Part shown: piece by piece, positions 18,655-27,401 of the stretch
Layout of the letters: every line of letters starts with the position of its first letter
Numbering within the stretch: position 1 is the stretch's first letter
NCBI RefSeq assembly: GCF_900086705.1
Contig: NZ_LT575483.1
Span: 3,515,533 to 3,579,532, forward strand
DNA length: 64,000 nucleotides
Reading direction: 5' to 3'
DNA from: Massilibacillus massiliensis
Lineage (GTDB): Bacteria; Bacillota; Negativicutes; FLKF01
Program-made: the position numbers and the translations under genes
Notes under the pieces: generated by a model
What the model was told of the DNA's origin: nothing
Databases searched by the model: none
The model's input: the letters and a program-made list of their open reading frames with translations, nothing else

Positions 18655-19077
18655 ATGAGAAGATTTTTCGAAAACAATCACTGGCTGTGGAATGCAGCGA
18701 TTGTTCTGGTGGTATCTGTGTTGGTATTTTATTTCGACCCAGTCGGCAGAGCCTATGAAGCAAGTGATTTCCGCAAGGATGGCGGACTAAAATGGATTGC
18801 GATTATCGTCTCCATAGTTACGATGATGTCAACGATTTTCTCTTTACGGCATTATTGGAAATGGGTCATTGTGGCACCATTTTTTGTTGGGACGGCCAAT
18901 CAACTGCATAGCACGTTTATTCGTTTTGCAGGAAGTTATCAAAATTATACGCCTATGATGCATCTGAGAGAAATAATTCTCAACGATTTGATCTATGTAA
19001 TTTTTGCACTGCCAACCACGGCCTTGGTGCTGTTTATCCGAAAGAAGAAACAGAAAGGATGTGACAACAATGTGTGA
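18655..19077 (+). CDS. Small membrane protein, tandem copy 3
   Basis: A 140-residue paralogue, almost identical to copy 1 at DNA level across most of its length (compare 17745-18130 with 18668-19050). I start at ATG 18655; the in-frame upstream start at 18622 has no ribosome site. Its end overlaps the ATG of the enzyme gene at 19070 by eight bases, which suggests coupled expression of enzyme and partner. Confidence 0.6.
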   Translation: MRRFFENNHWLWNAAIVLVVSVLVFYFDPVGRAYEASDFRKDGGLKWIAIIVSIVTMMSTIFSLRHYWKWVIVAPFFVGTANQLHSTFIRFAGSYQNYTPMMHLREIILNDLIYVIFALPTTALVLFIRKKKQKGCDNNV

Positions 19078-19609
19078 AAGTCGGTTTACTTTGACCGTAT
19101 ACATTGCACCACCATTTACCAGCGAGTCAAATGTAGGGCATATGTGGATTAGCTTGGATGATAACGAGGAAGGTCTAAAAGAGCATTATGGGTTTCATCC
19201 CAAAGAAGATGGAAAGGCTTATTCAGATGTCGGCAGAGTTGCAACGGATGATGGAATAAAATACACGATCCTTTCTACCCGGCAATCATTTCCGCTTACG
19301 GAAGAAACCTATCACAACGTACATGCATATTGCCAGTCTACAATATATGGAACCTTTGGTCCATACCTTGCCGTTGGCAATGCTTGTGTAAATTACGCAT
19401 GGGATATTATGCAGGCAGCTGGTATTGGCAATGAGGGGCTTAATGCACTTGGCTTTGTGATTGAAACTGATGACCCTAGAGGGGCTGTCTGGCCAACATT
19501 CAATCAAAAAAAGCTTAACATGGTTCATGATTATTATATGGCAGAATGGAATGGGGAAGATCCCCAAACCGTAGGTGAATTCATCATGGATAAAATGAAG
19601 GTTTGGTAA
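19070..19609 (+). CDS. Possible papain-like (NlpC/P60-type, permuted) hydrolase; candidate effector
   Basis: A 179-residue protein starting at ATG 19070 (GAAAGGA 13-7 nt upstream). The family was not recognised with certainty. H24 in NVGHMWISL lies in a strand-like context, and C106 in GNACVNYAWDIMQAAG begins a helix. That His-then-Cys order is the arrangement of permuted NlpC/P60 (YiiX-like) papain-fold enzymes, which cut peptides, amides or acyl groups. It lies between two Hcp-like genes and after three tandem membrane proteins, exactly where a tube-delivered effector and its immunity genes would be. It has no signal peptide, as expected for an injected effector. Catalysis is an inference from two residues and context. 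Confidence 0.45.
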   Translation: MCESRFTLTVYIAPPFTSESNVGHMWISLDDNEEGLKEHYGFHPKEDGKAYSDVGRVATDDGIKYTILSTRQSFPLTEETYHNVHAYCQSTIYGTFGPYLAVGNACVNYAWDIMQAAGIGNEGLNALGFVIETDDPRGAVWPTFNQKKLNMVHDYYMAEWNGEDPQTVGEFIMDKMKVW

Positions 19610-19691
19610 CAAGCGGAGCAAGGAAGAGTCCAGGCTTCGGTAAAAAATAACATATTGAAGGATATCTAAAATTTAAGGAGGTTGAAACACT

Positions 19692-20117
19692 ATGGCGTTT
19701 CGTATCAAAATTGAAGGACAAGAACCATTTGACATTCCGCCGGAATGTACAAAAAGCGTAAGCTTTACGACAGAAATTCCACTTGATTCCAATGCGCGCA
19801 CTAAGGATGTGGGAACAGGCTTGGTGATCACTGGGAAAATCCTCGCCGCTACGGATGGCGACCCGGATGACAGTACGCGCAAGATGGCTTTGTGGTCAGT
19901 CGTACCGGCAGAAAAAGCAGATTGCTATCGCAAAATTACGATTGAGTTGACGGCAGCAGGCATTATTGAACGGAAATACCATTTTCCAAATGCATTTGTC
20001 GTAGACTATAAAGAAGAATATGGCGATGTGAATGGTACAGGCACCTTTACGCTGGTTCTCCGGCAGAAGAAAGATAAATTCGCAAATGTTACCGTAGAAG
20101 GCGGATACCCTGCCTAA
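19692..20117 (+). CDS. Hcp-like tube protein, copy 2
   Basis: A 141-residue protein of the same family as 17296, with AAGGAGG at 19675-19681 and ATG 19692. It carries the shared SNARTKDVG turn, the WSVVPAEKADCYRKI segment and a C-terminal FVVDYKEEYGDVNGTGTFTL. It differs enough from copy 1 to be an independent gene. The next gene follows after 70 bases. Confidence 0.6.
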   Translation: MAFRIKIEGQEPFDIPPECTKSVSFTTEIPLDSNARTKDVGTGLVITGKILAATDGDPDDSTRKMALWSVVPAEKADCYRKITIELTAAGIIERKYHFPNAFVVDYKEEYGDVNGTGTFTLVLRQKKDKFANVTVEGGYPA

Positions 20118-20187
20118 TGGAATCGAAGAGGCGTGTCCTGACCGGACGCGCCTTTTCTAAATTGACTGATGAAAGTGAAGTGACAAC

Positions 20188-20637
20188 ATGGATTTTAATC
20201 CTTATGCAATACTGGGAGTGTCAAAGGACGCTGGCGAAGAAGAAATTAAAAAGGCGTATCGGAAGCTTGCAAAAAAATATCACCCGGACGTCAATCGAGA
20301 TAATCCGGTAGCGGAGCAAAAATTTAAAGATGTTGGCGAAGCCTATCGGATTTTAAGTGACAAACAGGCGCGCCGATCCTATGATACGGCAGCGCAAAAA
20401 ACAGCGAAAACAGCATCGAAAGAGCCACGGCGGCAGTCTTTCGAGACAAATGACGCGTTTGACATTGCCAATATGGCACAGGGAATGCAGGGGAATTTTG
20501 AACGTTACTTTGGTTTTGATCCTCAGACCGGCAAGGTTACAAGAGAAGAAAAATTAAATGTAAATGCGAAAAAAAAGAAAAATCCGCTTGATACCACCGC
20601 TATGTTTGACAGTTTCTTTTCCAGTTTTAAAAAGTAA
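20188..20637 (+). CDS. J-domain (DnaJ-like) co-chaperone
   Basis: A 149-residue protein. Residues 1-65 are a J domain ([27 protein letters not shown] with the HPD tripeptide, AYRILSD). The rest is a polar link with a lysine-rich end and lacks the zinc-finger and C-terminal domains of DnaJ. It probably stimulates the Hsp70-like ATPase encoded at 24738, a pairing otherwise unexpected in a secretion cluster. Its role may be assembly or recycling of the sheath or loading of effectors; both are inference. Confidence 0.85.
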   Translation: MDFNPYAILGVSKDAGEEEIKKAYRKLAKKYHPDVNRDNPVAEQKFKDVGEAYRILSDKQARRSYDTAAQKTAKTASKEPRRQSFETNDAFDIANMAQGMQGNFERYFGFDPQTGKVTREEKLNVNAKKKKNPLDTTAMFDSFFSSFKK

Positions 20638-20649
20638 GGATGTGCAGGA

Positions 20650-21198
20650 ATGAATAAGAAAAAAAATATTGATTTGGCAATTGCCGGACTGTGCGGATTG
20701 ATCCTTTTGATTGCTTTGTACGGTCTGGAAGATGCCATGAGTGGAGTATATATCGCTGTTTGCGCCGGCAGTGCTCTGATTGTATTCTTGGCTTTTTATT
20801 TGACGTCCGCGTCTAAAGAATGGAATGTAGCAGAGCATCTGCCAATTGCAGGGGGCGGCATTATTACAGAATTGGTGCTCCTCAATGAAGAAGAGAATCC
20901 AATTGCCGCCTGGGATATGTTTGAGAAAACGGCGCTCGTTATCGGTAAAGACGTCAAGGAAAATCACGTAGATGTCAATCTAAATCAAAGTGTTTATGCT
21001 TCGATGATCGATATCGAACATGCTGTTTTAAATTATGCTGACAACCATTGGTATATCGAAGACTTAGGTTCAAAAAATGGTGTGATACTGCAAAAAAATG
21101 CTGACGGACGAAAATACAAACTTTCCGCTGATCAGCCGTGCAAGCTCGATTCAGGTGATATGATCATCATCGGGTTGACAAAGCTGTTAGCAAAGTAA
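20650..21198 (+). CDS. Membrane-anchored FHA-domain protein 1
   Basis: A 182-residue protein. Two hydrophobic segments near the N-terminus (about 8-25 and 30-52) anchor it. The C-terminal half (about 90-180) is an FHA domain, with SMIDIEHAVLNY, YIEDLGSKNGVIL and GDMIIIG in the order expected of a phosphothreonine-binding fold. The key Arg of the first loop seems replaced (VIGKDVKEN), so phosphopeptide binding may be altered. FHA proteins in type VI systems assemble the machine in response to Thr phosphorylation (Fha1/TagH). It follows the J-domain gene by 12 bases. Confidence 0.75.
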   Translation: MNKKKNIDLAIAGLCGLILLIALYGLEDAMSGVYIAVCAGSALIVFLAFYLTSASKEWNVAEHLPIAGGGIITELVLLNEEENPIAAWDMFEKTALVIGKDVKENHVDVNLNQSVYASMIDIEHAVLNYADNHWYIEDLGSKNGVILQKNADGRKYKLSADQPCKLDSGDMIIIGLTKLLAK

Positions 21199-21294
21199 AA
21201 AAACAATTACAAAATTTTTGTAGGCACTAAACTGCAATTGAAATCGCATGAAAATTTATGATTTAAATAAAAGATTAGAGAAAGAAGGCATCAT

Positions 21295-21843
21295 ATGAGC
21301 AATTTAATTCGCTGTCAAAATGGACATATGTTTAGTTCTAGGCGTTACGGAACGGTTTGTCCGTACTGCAATATTGAAACAGCTACTAAAGAAAAAAAAG
21401 AAACCGGACTTACGGATGTTGATGTGGAAGAAATGCTGTTTTTAGAAGATGTGCAGCCGGTGTGTGGCTGGATCGTATGTATATCAGGACCTAGACAAGG
21501 TAAGGATTACAAAATTAAAACAGGAAAAAACTTTATTGGGCGTGCCGACGATATGGATATCCAAATTCTCGGTGACAATAAAATCTCACGCCGCAATCAT
21601 GGCATCATTGTTTTCGATCCTAAGAAGAAAGAAACTGTTCTATTACCGGGGGAATCAAACGGTATCGTCTATCATCAAGGTGACGCTGTTTATATGCCGA
21701 AAGTTTTAAATACCTATGATGTCATTGAACTGGGAGACAGTAAATTTCTCTTCATTCCATTCTGTGGAGATCAGTTTAATTGGGAAGATGTGAAAAAACC
21801 GAAAGGCGATGCACAGAGTGGTGCGGCGGGAGCAGAATCATGA
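21295..21843 (+). CDS. Zinc-ribbon FHA-domain protein 2
   Basis: A 182-residue cytoplasmic protein. The N-terminus has a zinc-ribbon-like knuckle (RCQNGHMF ... CPYCNIET). Residues about 60-165 are a canonical FHA domain, with FIGRADDMDIQI, ISRRNHGII and ESNGIVYH. The key Arg and Ser/Arg/Asn residues are present, so it probably binds phosphothreonine. Its stop overlaps the PP2C start by four bases (ATGA at 21840). This couples reader and eraser of the phosphorylation signal; no kinase is encoded in the window. Confidence 0.8.
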   Translation: MSNLIRCQNGHMFSSRRYGTVCPYCNIETATKEKKETGLTDVDVEEMLFLEDVQPVCGWIVCISGPRQGKDYKIKTGKNFIGRADDMDIQILGDNKISRRNHGIIVFDPKKKETVLLPGESNGIVYHQGDAVYMPKVLNTYDVIELGDSKFLFIPFCGDQFNWEDVKKPKGDAQSGAAGAES

Positions 21844-22655
21844 CACAAATACCGGGTATTCTTATCCTCGTACTAACGCTTCTTGTCTTTGCCTTGCTCA
21901 TAAAAAGAATGTGTGCTTCATCTGCAAAGACTGTTAGGATAGGAAAATGTATGACCATCGGTGATCGTGAAGTGCAAGAAGACAATTACGCCGTTTGGGA
22001 AAATAGTGCAGGATCACTGCTGGTACTAGCCGATGGTATGGGCAGAAAGTATGGTGGTAAAATTGCCGGACGCATTGCCGTAGAAACCTTCGTTGATTTA
22101 TTTAAAGAGTATAAAGCATTTGAAAAACCACACTATTACTTTCGCAAAGCCTTCCATGCGGCGAATCGAGCCATATTAAACAAGGTCGAAGACGGACGTG
22201 GCTCGGCGAGTGTTGCCGCAGTGCTGATTACTGACCATACGCTTTACTATGCGCTTGTCGGTAATATTAAAATTGCGGTCTATCATGGTGATGATCTTGT
22301 ACCGGTCAGTGAAGGGCATACCATTGACGTGCTAGCCAGACAAAAATATGTGCAGGGAAGTTTAGCAAAAGAAAGTGCAATTGCGCTTTTAGACCGACAC
22401 CGATTATATAATTTTGTCGGACAAGATGGTTTTAAAGATATAGAATTTTTCAGCCAGCCGCTGCCGCTTCGTTCAGGCGATGCTGTTGTTCTCATGAGTG
22501 ATGGCGTTTACGAAACACTGATTTGGCGTGAAATAGAGCAAGAACTCGCACAAGGACGAGATGCGCAGGCGCAGGCTTTACAAATAATCGAACGAGTGAA
22601 CCGCAGTAAATTTCAAGGCAAAGACAATGCCAGCATTATGATTTATAAAGAGTAG
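21840..22655 (+). CDS. PP2C-type Ser/Thr phosphatase (PppA/Stp-like), membrane-anchored
   Basis: A 271-residue protein. One N-terminal transmembrane segment (about residues 5-22) is followed by a PP2C domain. The metal-binding motifs are present: QEDNYAV, LADGMGRKYGG, MSDGVYE and the closing KDNASIMI. In the threonine-phosphorylation pathway of type VI systems, PppA dephosphorylates FHA-bound targets and resets the machine; that role is transferred here by analogy. Start and coupling to the FHA gene are fixed by the ATGA overlap. Confidence 0.85.
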   Translation: MTQIPGILILVLTLLVFALLIKRMCASSAKTVRIGKCMTIGDREVQEDNYAVWENSAGSLLVLADGMGRKYGGKIAGRIAVETFVDLFKEYKAFEKPHYYFRKAFHAANRAILNKVEDGRGSASVAAVLITDHTLYYALVGNIKIAVYHGDDLVPVSEGHTIDVLARQKYVQGSLAKESAIALLDRHRLYNFVGQDGFKDIEFFSQPLPLRSGDAVVLMSDGVYETLIWREIEQELAQGRDAQAQALQIIERVNRSKFQGKDNASIMIYKE

Positions 22656-22682
22656 CAGCCAGCAGCTCTACAGGGGGATTTT

Positions 22683-24668
22683 ATGAAAAAGCTAAACAGT
22701 GAATTAAAAGCTGCATTTATATCGGAAGCCGGGGCAGCACTTACGAACAATGACTACTTCGCTTTTGTCGAGCTCGACGATTATGCTTGTTACGTCATTG
22801 CGGATGGGCTTACGGATTTAGAACGATCAGAAAGTGCCCAAAAAGCGGTGGAAAGTGTTATCTTGCATTTTCAAGAACGGCCGTCGATATCCGGGCGCGT
22901 TTTAGGCTCCTATTTGGTGAAAGCCAATCGTGATCTTTTGCAGACGAATGGACGTGAAGCACTCAAGGCTTCGGTGACTGTGATTGTTACGGACTATGAA
23001 TCCGTACGCTATGCTGTTGCCGGTAATACACGTTTCCGCCTGTATCGGGACGGCATGCTCAGTGCAAAATCAAAAGATATGTCTTTAGCCCAAGATCTAG
23101 TCGAAAAAAACGAAATTACACCCAATGTCCTGTCCAGGCATGAAGAAAGACATAATCTTTATACCTATCTCGGGCAGGAAAAAGATTTTAAGCCTTACGT
23201 ATCCGGTAAACAAAAATTGATGAATGGCGATATCGCTGTTCTATACACACGTGGTATATGGGAAAACCTTGAGGAAGCGGATCTCGACGATATATTTTCT
23301 GAGACGACGGATGATCCGCAGGAACCATTGGATAATACAGAAGATATGCTGCTGTCCAAACAGCTGCCGGCTCTTGATAATTATACGATGGCAGTTGTCT
23401 TCATCAATAAAGTTTTCATTGATCCAAATCGTGATCGACGACGGAAACGCAGGATCAAAATTGCCATCATTGTTTGTATTGTTCTTCTTATCATTGGGGT
23501 GATTGCCTATGTTCTTTATAGCCGTCACAAAGATAAAGTCGATGAGATGAATCTTAGGATGGATAGTGCGATTGCTTGTATGCAGGACAATAACTATATT
23601 CGGGCTCGTGACGAAGTGCAAAAAGCGCTGCAACCGGCTGAAAAACTCAAAGACAAAGAAAAAATCGAGCAGCTTAATAACTACCTGCGATTGATAGAGA
23701 GTGTTATCGCCGCTGATGATGCCTATCAGAATCAGAAATTCGAAGATGCTTACCAAGGCTATCAAACCGCGCTGGAGAGATCGCGTTATGCAGATAAACT
23801 TGGTGAGAAATATATTCAAAGACGGCTTGCAAATACCGAAGACAATATGACAGTTGCAGACTTTATTAATCTAGGTGACAAAGCTATGGAACAGGGCGAG
23901 CTTGGACAAGCGGAAGTGTATTATTTGCGGGCAAAAGCCTTTGCTGCTAAAATCCATTCCGCTGACGGTAAAGTGCAGGCACAAGTTGCGATTGACAAAT
24001 TGTATGATGCAAAACAGAAACAAAAAGATGAACAGGAAAAGAAAGATAAACAACGCTTGAGTGATGACATTAGCGATCTGATTACCCAGGGGGATGCATT
24101 ATCACAATACGGTGATTTAGATTTGGCGGAACAAAAATATCTGTCGGCCCGTGCTCTGGCAGCTGCCCATTATGATGCAGATGGTAAAAAAGAAGCACTG
24201 GGAGCTCTTGAAAAACTTGGTCAAGCGAGAGGAAAAGCAGCACAAGCAGCGCAAAAAGAAGCAAATCAATACGCCTCGGACTATATGAGTGCGGCTGCAC
24301 TTGTCGGACAAGGCGATGCGGCATTTTCTCAGGCGGACTATACAGGTGCTGCGGCTAGTTATAACGCTGCATTATCTCAATACACCGCACTTGGTGATAC
24401 AGCGCAAAGTTCGATTCTTAGCGGTAAACTGCAAAGCGTAGCTGCCAAGCAGCAGGAGATCGATCAGCAGAAAATCAATGCCGTGCAAACGGAAGCACAG
24501 GCGAGTGCGCTCTATGCTTCCAAAGAGTATAGTGCAGCGAAACAGATGTACCGCCAAGCGCAGCAGCTCTATTTGGCGCTTGGTAATCAGACGAAAGCAG
24601 ATGAAATTGCAATTATGCTTGACAGAATTGATGCGGATGCCGCGATTATGGCGAATCTGCCGCAGTAA
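22683..24668 (+). CDS. Degenerate PP2C domain - transmembrane - TPR protein
   Basis: A 661-residue protein. Residues 1-245 are PP2C-like (NNDYFAFVELD, VIADGLTD, LDNYTMAVVFI), but the metal-binding SDG of the third motif is replaced by LYTRGIWENL. It is therefore likely a pseudophosphatase or strongly altered. A basic stop-transfer patch and a transmembrane helix follow at about 258-280. The outer part (290-655) is alpha-helical, rich in Ala/Gln/Lys, and reads as TPR-like repeats and coiled coils (AAASYNAALSQYTALGD; AAKQMYRQAQQLYLALGN). This could be an envelope-spanning scaffold sensing phosphorylation inside and binding partners outside, perhaps replacing TssL/TssM; that is inference. Confidence 0.7.
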   Translation: MKKLNSELKAAFISEAGAALTNNDYFAFVELDDYACYVIADGLTDLERSESAQKAVESVILHFQERPSISGRVLGSYLVKANRDLLQTNGREALKASVTVIVTDYESVRYAVAGNTRFRLYRDGMLSAKSKDMSLAQDLVEKNEITPNVLSRHEERHNLYTYLGQEKDFKPYVSGKQKLMNGDIAVLYTRGIWENLEEADLDDIFSETTDDPQEPLDNTEDMLLSKQLPALDNYTMAVVFINKVFIDPNRDRRRKRRIKIAIIVCIVLLIIGVIAYVLYSRHKDKVDEMNLRMDSAIACMQDNNYIRARDEVQKALQPAEKLKDKEKIEQLNNYLRLIESVIAADDAYQNQKFEDAYQGYQTALERSRYADKLGEKYIQRRLANTEDNMTVADFINLGDKAMEQGELGQAEVYYLRAKAFAAKIHSADGKVQAQVAIDKLYDAKQKQKDEQEKKDKQRLSDDISDLITQGDALSQYGDLDLAEQKYLSARALAAAHYDADGKKEALGALEKLGQARGKAAQAAQKEANQYASDYMSAAALVGQGDAAFSQADYTGAAASYNAALSQYTALGDTAQSSILSGKLQSVAAKQQEIDQQKINAVQTEAQASALYASKEYSAAKQMYRQAQQLYLALGNQTKADEIAIMLDRIDADAAIMANLPQ

Positions 24669-24737
24669 GCAACGTCAGTGCTTGGACAGAAACAAAGGTT
24701 CTCGTCCAAGTCTGTCGTCCGATGGAGGCGATACTTT

Positions 24738-27377
24738 ATGGATAAATACAGTTATACCTTGAATATTGATGGTAATGCGGTCAAAAGAAAGCAAAACCGC
24801 TATTATAAACGTGACCTGGAACTTATGACGGGGCACCAGCTCAGAGAAATATGCAGACGGGAAAAGATCATCCATGGGGTTGTAAGTCCGCTTGACAAAG
24901 ATGACTTGATTCGTGTCATTCTCAGATACCGTGGTGCAGATGAGAATCTTTTAATTAAAACCTATAATGAAAAAGGTTATGCGGCTTTACAAAATGTGAT
25001 TTCTAAAGTACAGATCCATTATGAAACCGATATCCGCCCCGATTGCAGTGCCAAAATTGTCGTTTATGAAGGGTTATCGCTCGATTACTACGACGAACTG
25101 ACAATTAAATATCATGCCAAGCTAGCTGGGACCAATGCGCTGATCGTAAGCGCGGATAACACTTTGTGCGGCATTTTAAATGTTGAAACCAAAGGCAGCA
25201 GCAAAGATTCTTTATATTTAACTAAAGCATCTAGACTGCCCTGCAGCGAAGCACAAATCAAAAATTACAGTCTGCTGTGTATGGACAAGGCAAATTCTGA
25301 GATGCTGCAGCGTATTTACAGCGGCGATTACGCTTATATGCCACAACATTTGATTGTATATCGCGTGCCGCTTTTAGATTTTATGGTGAGAAAACCGGTA
25401 GCGCTTACCATGCCCATTGCGATAGATTTTGGTACTACGAGCACGACAGCCGGTGTATATCTGGATAGTCTGTACTTTGAGCGCACTGATATGGAGCCGG
25501 GACAGCTTGGTCTGTTAGAAAACGATGTAAATTATGCAGTGTTTTACGATAGCATCCAGGATTATCATGAAACCACGCTCTTACCGAGCGTAGTTGGTGT
25601 CCTTTCCATTCACGGTGGGGCAGACCCGGAATACCTATTTGGCTATGATGCTGTAAAACTAGCCAATTCCAGTTATATCGATGAAGGGTTTTGTGTGTTT
25701 TATGATATCAAGCGGTGGATCGGTGATTATGAAAAAAGTGAGGAAATTATCGATAAACAAGGGCGACGTGCTTTTGTCAAACGAAAAGATATCCTAAAAG
25801 CCTACTTTCGGCATATCGTCGAAGCGATGAAAAATCGTTTCAAATGCGATATTCAGGCTGTACATATTTCCAGTCCTGTCAAACAAAAGTATTTGTTTCA
25901 AGCGCTCTTTTCTGAAATCCTGCCTGAATATACCGTCGAAAAAGAAGATATGCTCGATGAAGGAATTGCCGTACTTTACAATACGATTTCTGAAATGATT
26001 TCGCAAAAAAGTGCGCAGGAAAATACAACTTACAGAGCACTGGTCATTGATTGCGGCGGCGGAACTACTGACTTATCCTCCTGTAGTTTTCGTGTCAGTA
26101 CCCAGCGGGTTGCTTATAAAATCGACATTGAGACTGCTTACGAAAACGGGGATACCGACTTTGGCGGCAACAACCTGACCTTCCGGATTATGCAGCTTTT
26201 AAAAATCCGTCTCTATAAAGCATTGGCCCCGAAAGAATGGCAGTCAGGCAGTCCGGACATCAATGATCTATTGAATACATTCGATCTGGATGTATTCCGC
26301 TATGTAGACGAGTATGGGGCGAAGAAGCTTTATCAGCAATTTGATACCGCGTACGCTGAAGCAGAGGCATTCTTGCCAACAAAATTCCGTGATTGGGAAA
26401 AGCTTAGCCGCAGTGATTACTACAAGGTGAAAAATAATTTTTATTTTCTGTTTCACACAGCCGAACGCATAAAAAAAGAATTCTACAATAAAGTCGGCAC
26501 ACTGCGTGTTGGTCTATCGTGTAATGATCGCATAGATTCGGCGGCTACCATGCTCTTTGTGGATAAATGGAAATTGACTGCGATGCAAGGCAGAGATCTT
26601 GTAACCGTGAAAGATTTCCCTGAAGTATATTTCAGTATATTTGATATTATGCTGATCCTGCGGGCCGACATTTATGGTGTCATCCATAAATTTATGGATG
26701 AGATGTATGGCAGCCATGAGCTGGATGAATATACCATGATTAAATTGACCGGACAATCCTGTAAGATTGATATCTTTCGTGATGCATTAAAGGAATTTGT
26801 CCCGGGAAAGACCATCAAATTTAAACGAAAATCCGGCGATCTTACAGATGATTTTGAACTTAAAATGACTTGTATCGATGGTGCTTTAAAATATCTGAAA
26901 GACAAAAAATATGGGTTTGCCGACGTCAAAATTACCAGCCGCACGCCGGCATTGCCGTATATCATTACTGCGTATACGCATACAGGGCAGGAAATTGTGC
27001 TCATCCATGGTTTGCAAAAAGGGAAAAGCGGCGGACATATCTCCCGCAATATGGATGACTTGACGTTAAAGCTCTATCTCAAAGATATGAATGAAAAAGT
27101 CCGTTACAACTTCACGTATGCTTGTACATTAGGCGAATTTCAGGCAATGGAGTATGAAAAAATAGCCGAGCTCTATGAGGTTGATATTCCACAGGATGAT
27201 GTCGACAGTATCGTTGACCGTGAAGTGAAATTTTTTGCCTGGACCGAACCACGTCGGTGGGGATTTCTCGTTTTACCGATTTATCGTGACGGAGAAATTC
27301 TGATGCTGGGACGCTTACAGTTCTTTAGTTTCGAAAGCGATGCTTGGGTAGAAAATTTCTTTGACGGAACCAAATGA
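24738..27377 (+). CDS. Hsp70/actin-fold ATPase with SAP-like N-terminus
   Basis: An 879-residue protein. I start at ATG 24738 (GGAGGCG 15-9 nt upstream). A small SAP-like helix-extension-helix (LMTGHQLREICRREKI ... DLIRVILRY) is at about 30-65. An actin/Hsp70-fold ATPase begins near 225, with phosphate-1 loop IAIDFGTTSTT at 227-237 and phosphate-2 loop VIDCGGGTTDLSS at about 436-448. The rest is unlike the DnaK substrate-binding domain. Together with the J-domain protein at 20188 it forms a dedicated chaperone pair. ClpV is missing, so a role in sheath recycling or assembly is a tempting but unproved idea. Confidence 0.7.
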   Translation: MDKYSYTLNIDGNAVKRKQNRYYKRDLELMTGHQLREICRREKIIHGVVSPLDKDDLIRVILRYRGADENLLIKTYNEKGYAALQNVISKVQIHYETDIRPDCSAKIVVYEGLSLDYYDELTIKYHAKLAGTNALIVSADNTLCGILNVETKGSSKDSLYLTKASRLPCSEAQIKNYSLLCMDKANSEMLQRIYSGDYAYMPQHLIVYRVPLLDFMVRKPVALTMPIAIDFGTTSTTAGVYLDSLYFERTDMEPGQLGLLENDVNYAVFYDSIQDYHETTLLPSVVGVLSIHGGADPEYLFGYDAVKLANSSYIDEGFCVFYDIKRWIGDYEKSEEIIDKQGRRAFVKRKDILKAYFRHIVEAMKNRFKCDIQAVHISSPVKQKYLFQALFSEILPEYTVEKEDMLDEGIAVLYNTISEMISQKSAQENTTYRALVIDCGGGTTDLSSCSFRVSTQRVAYKIDIETAYENGDTDFGGNNLTFRIMQLLKIRLYKALAPKEWQSGSPDINDLLNTFDLDVFRYVDEYGAKKLYQQFDTAYAEAEAFLPTKFRDWEKLSRSDYYKVKNNFYFLFHTAERIKKEFYNKVGTLRVGLSCNDRIDSAATMLFVDKWKLTAMQGRDLVTVKDFPEVYFSIFDIMLILRADIYGVIHKFMDEMYGSHELDEYTMIKLTGQSCKIDIFRDALKEFVPGKTIKFKRKSGDLTDDFELKMTCIDGALKYLKDKKYGFADVKITSRTPALPYIITAYTHTGQEIVLIHGLQKGKSGGHISRNMDDLTLKLYLKDMNEKVRYNFTYACTLGEFQAMEYEKIAELYEVDIPQDDVDSIVDREVKFFAWTEPRRWGFLVLPIYRDGEILMLGRLQFFSFESDAWVENFFDGTK

Positions 27378-27401
27378 TGACCGACGGAAAAGGAGGTACC
27401 G

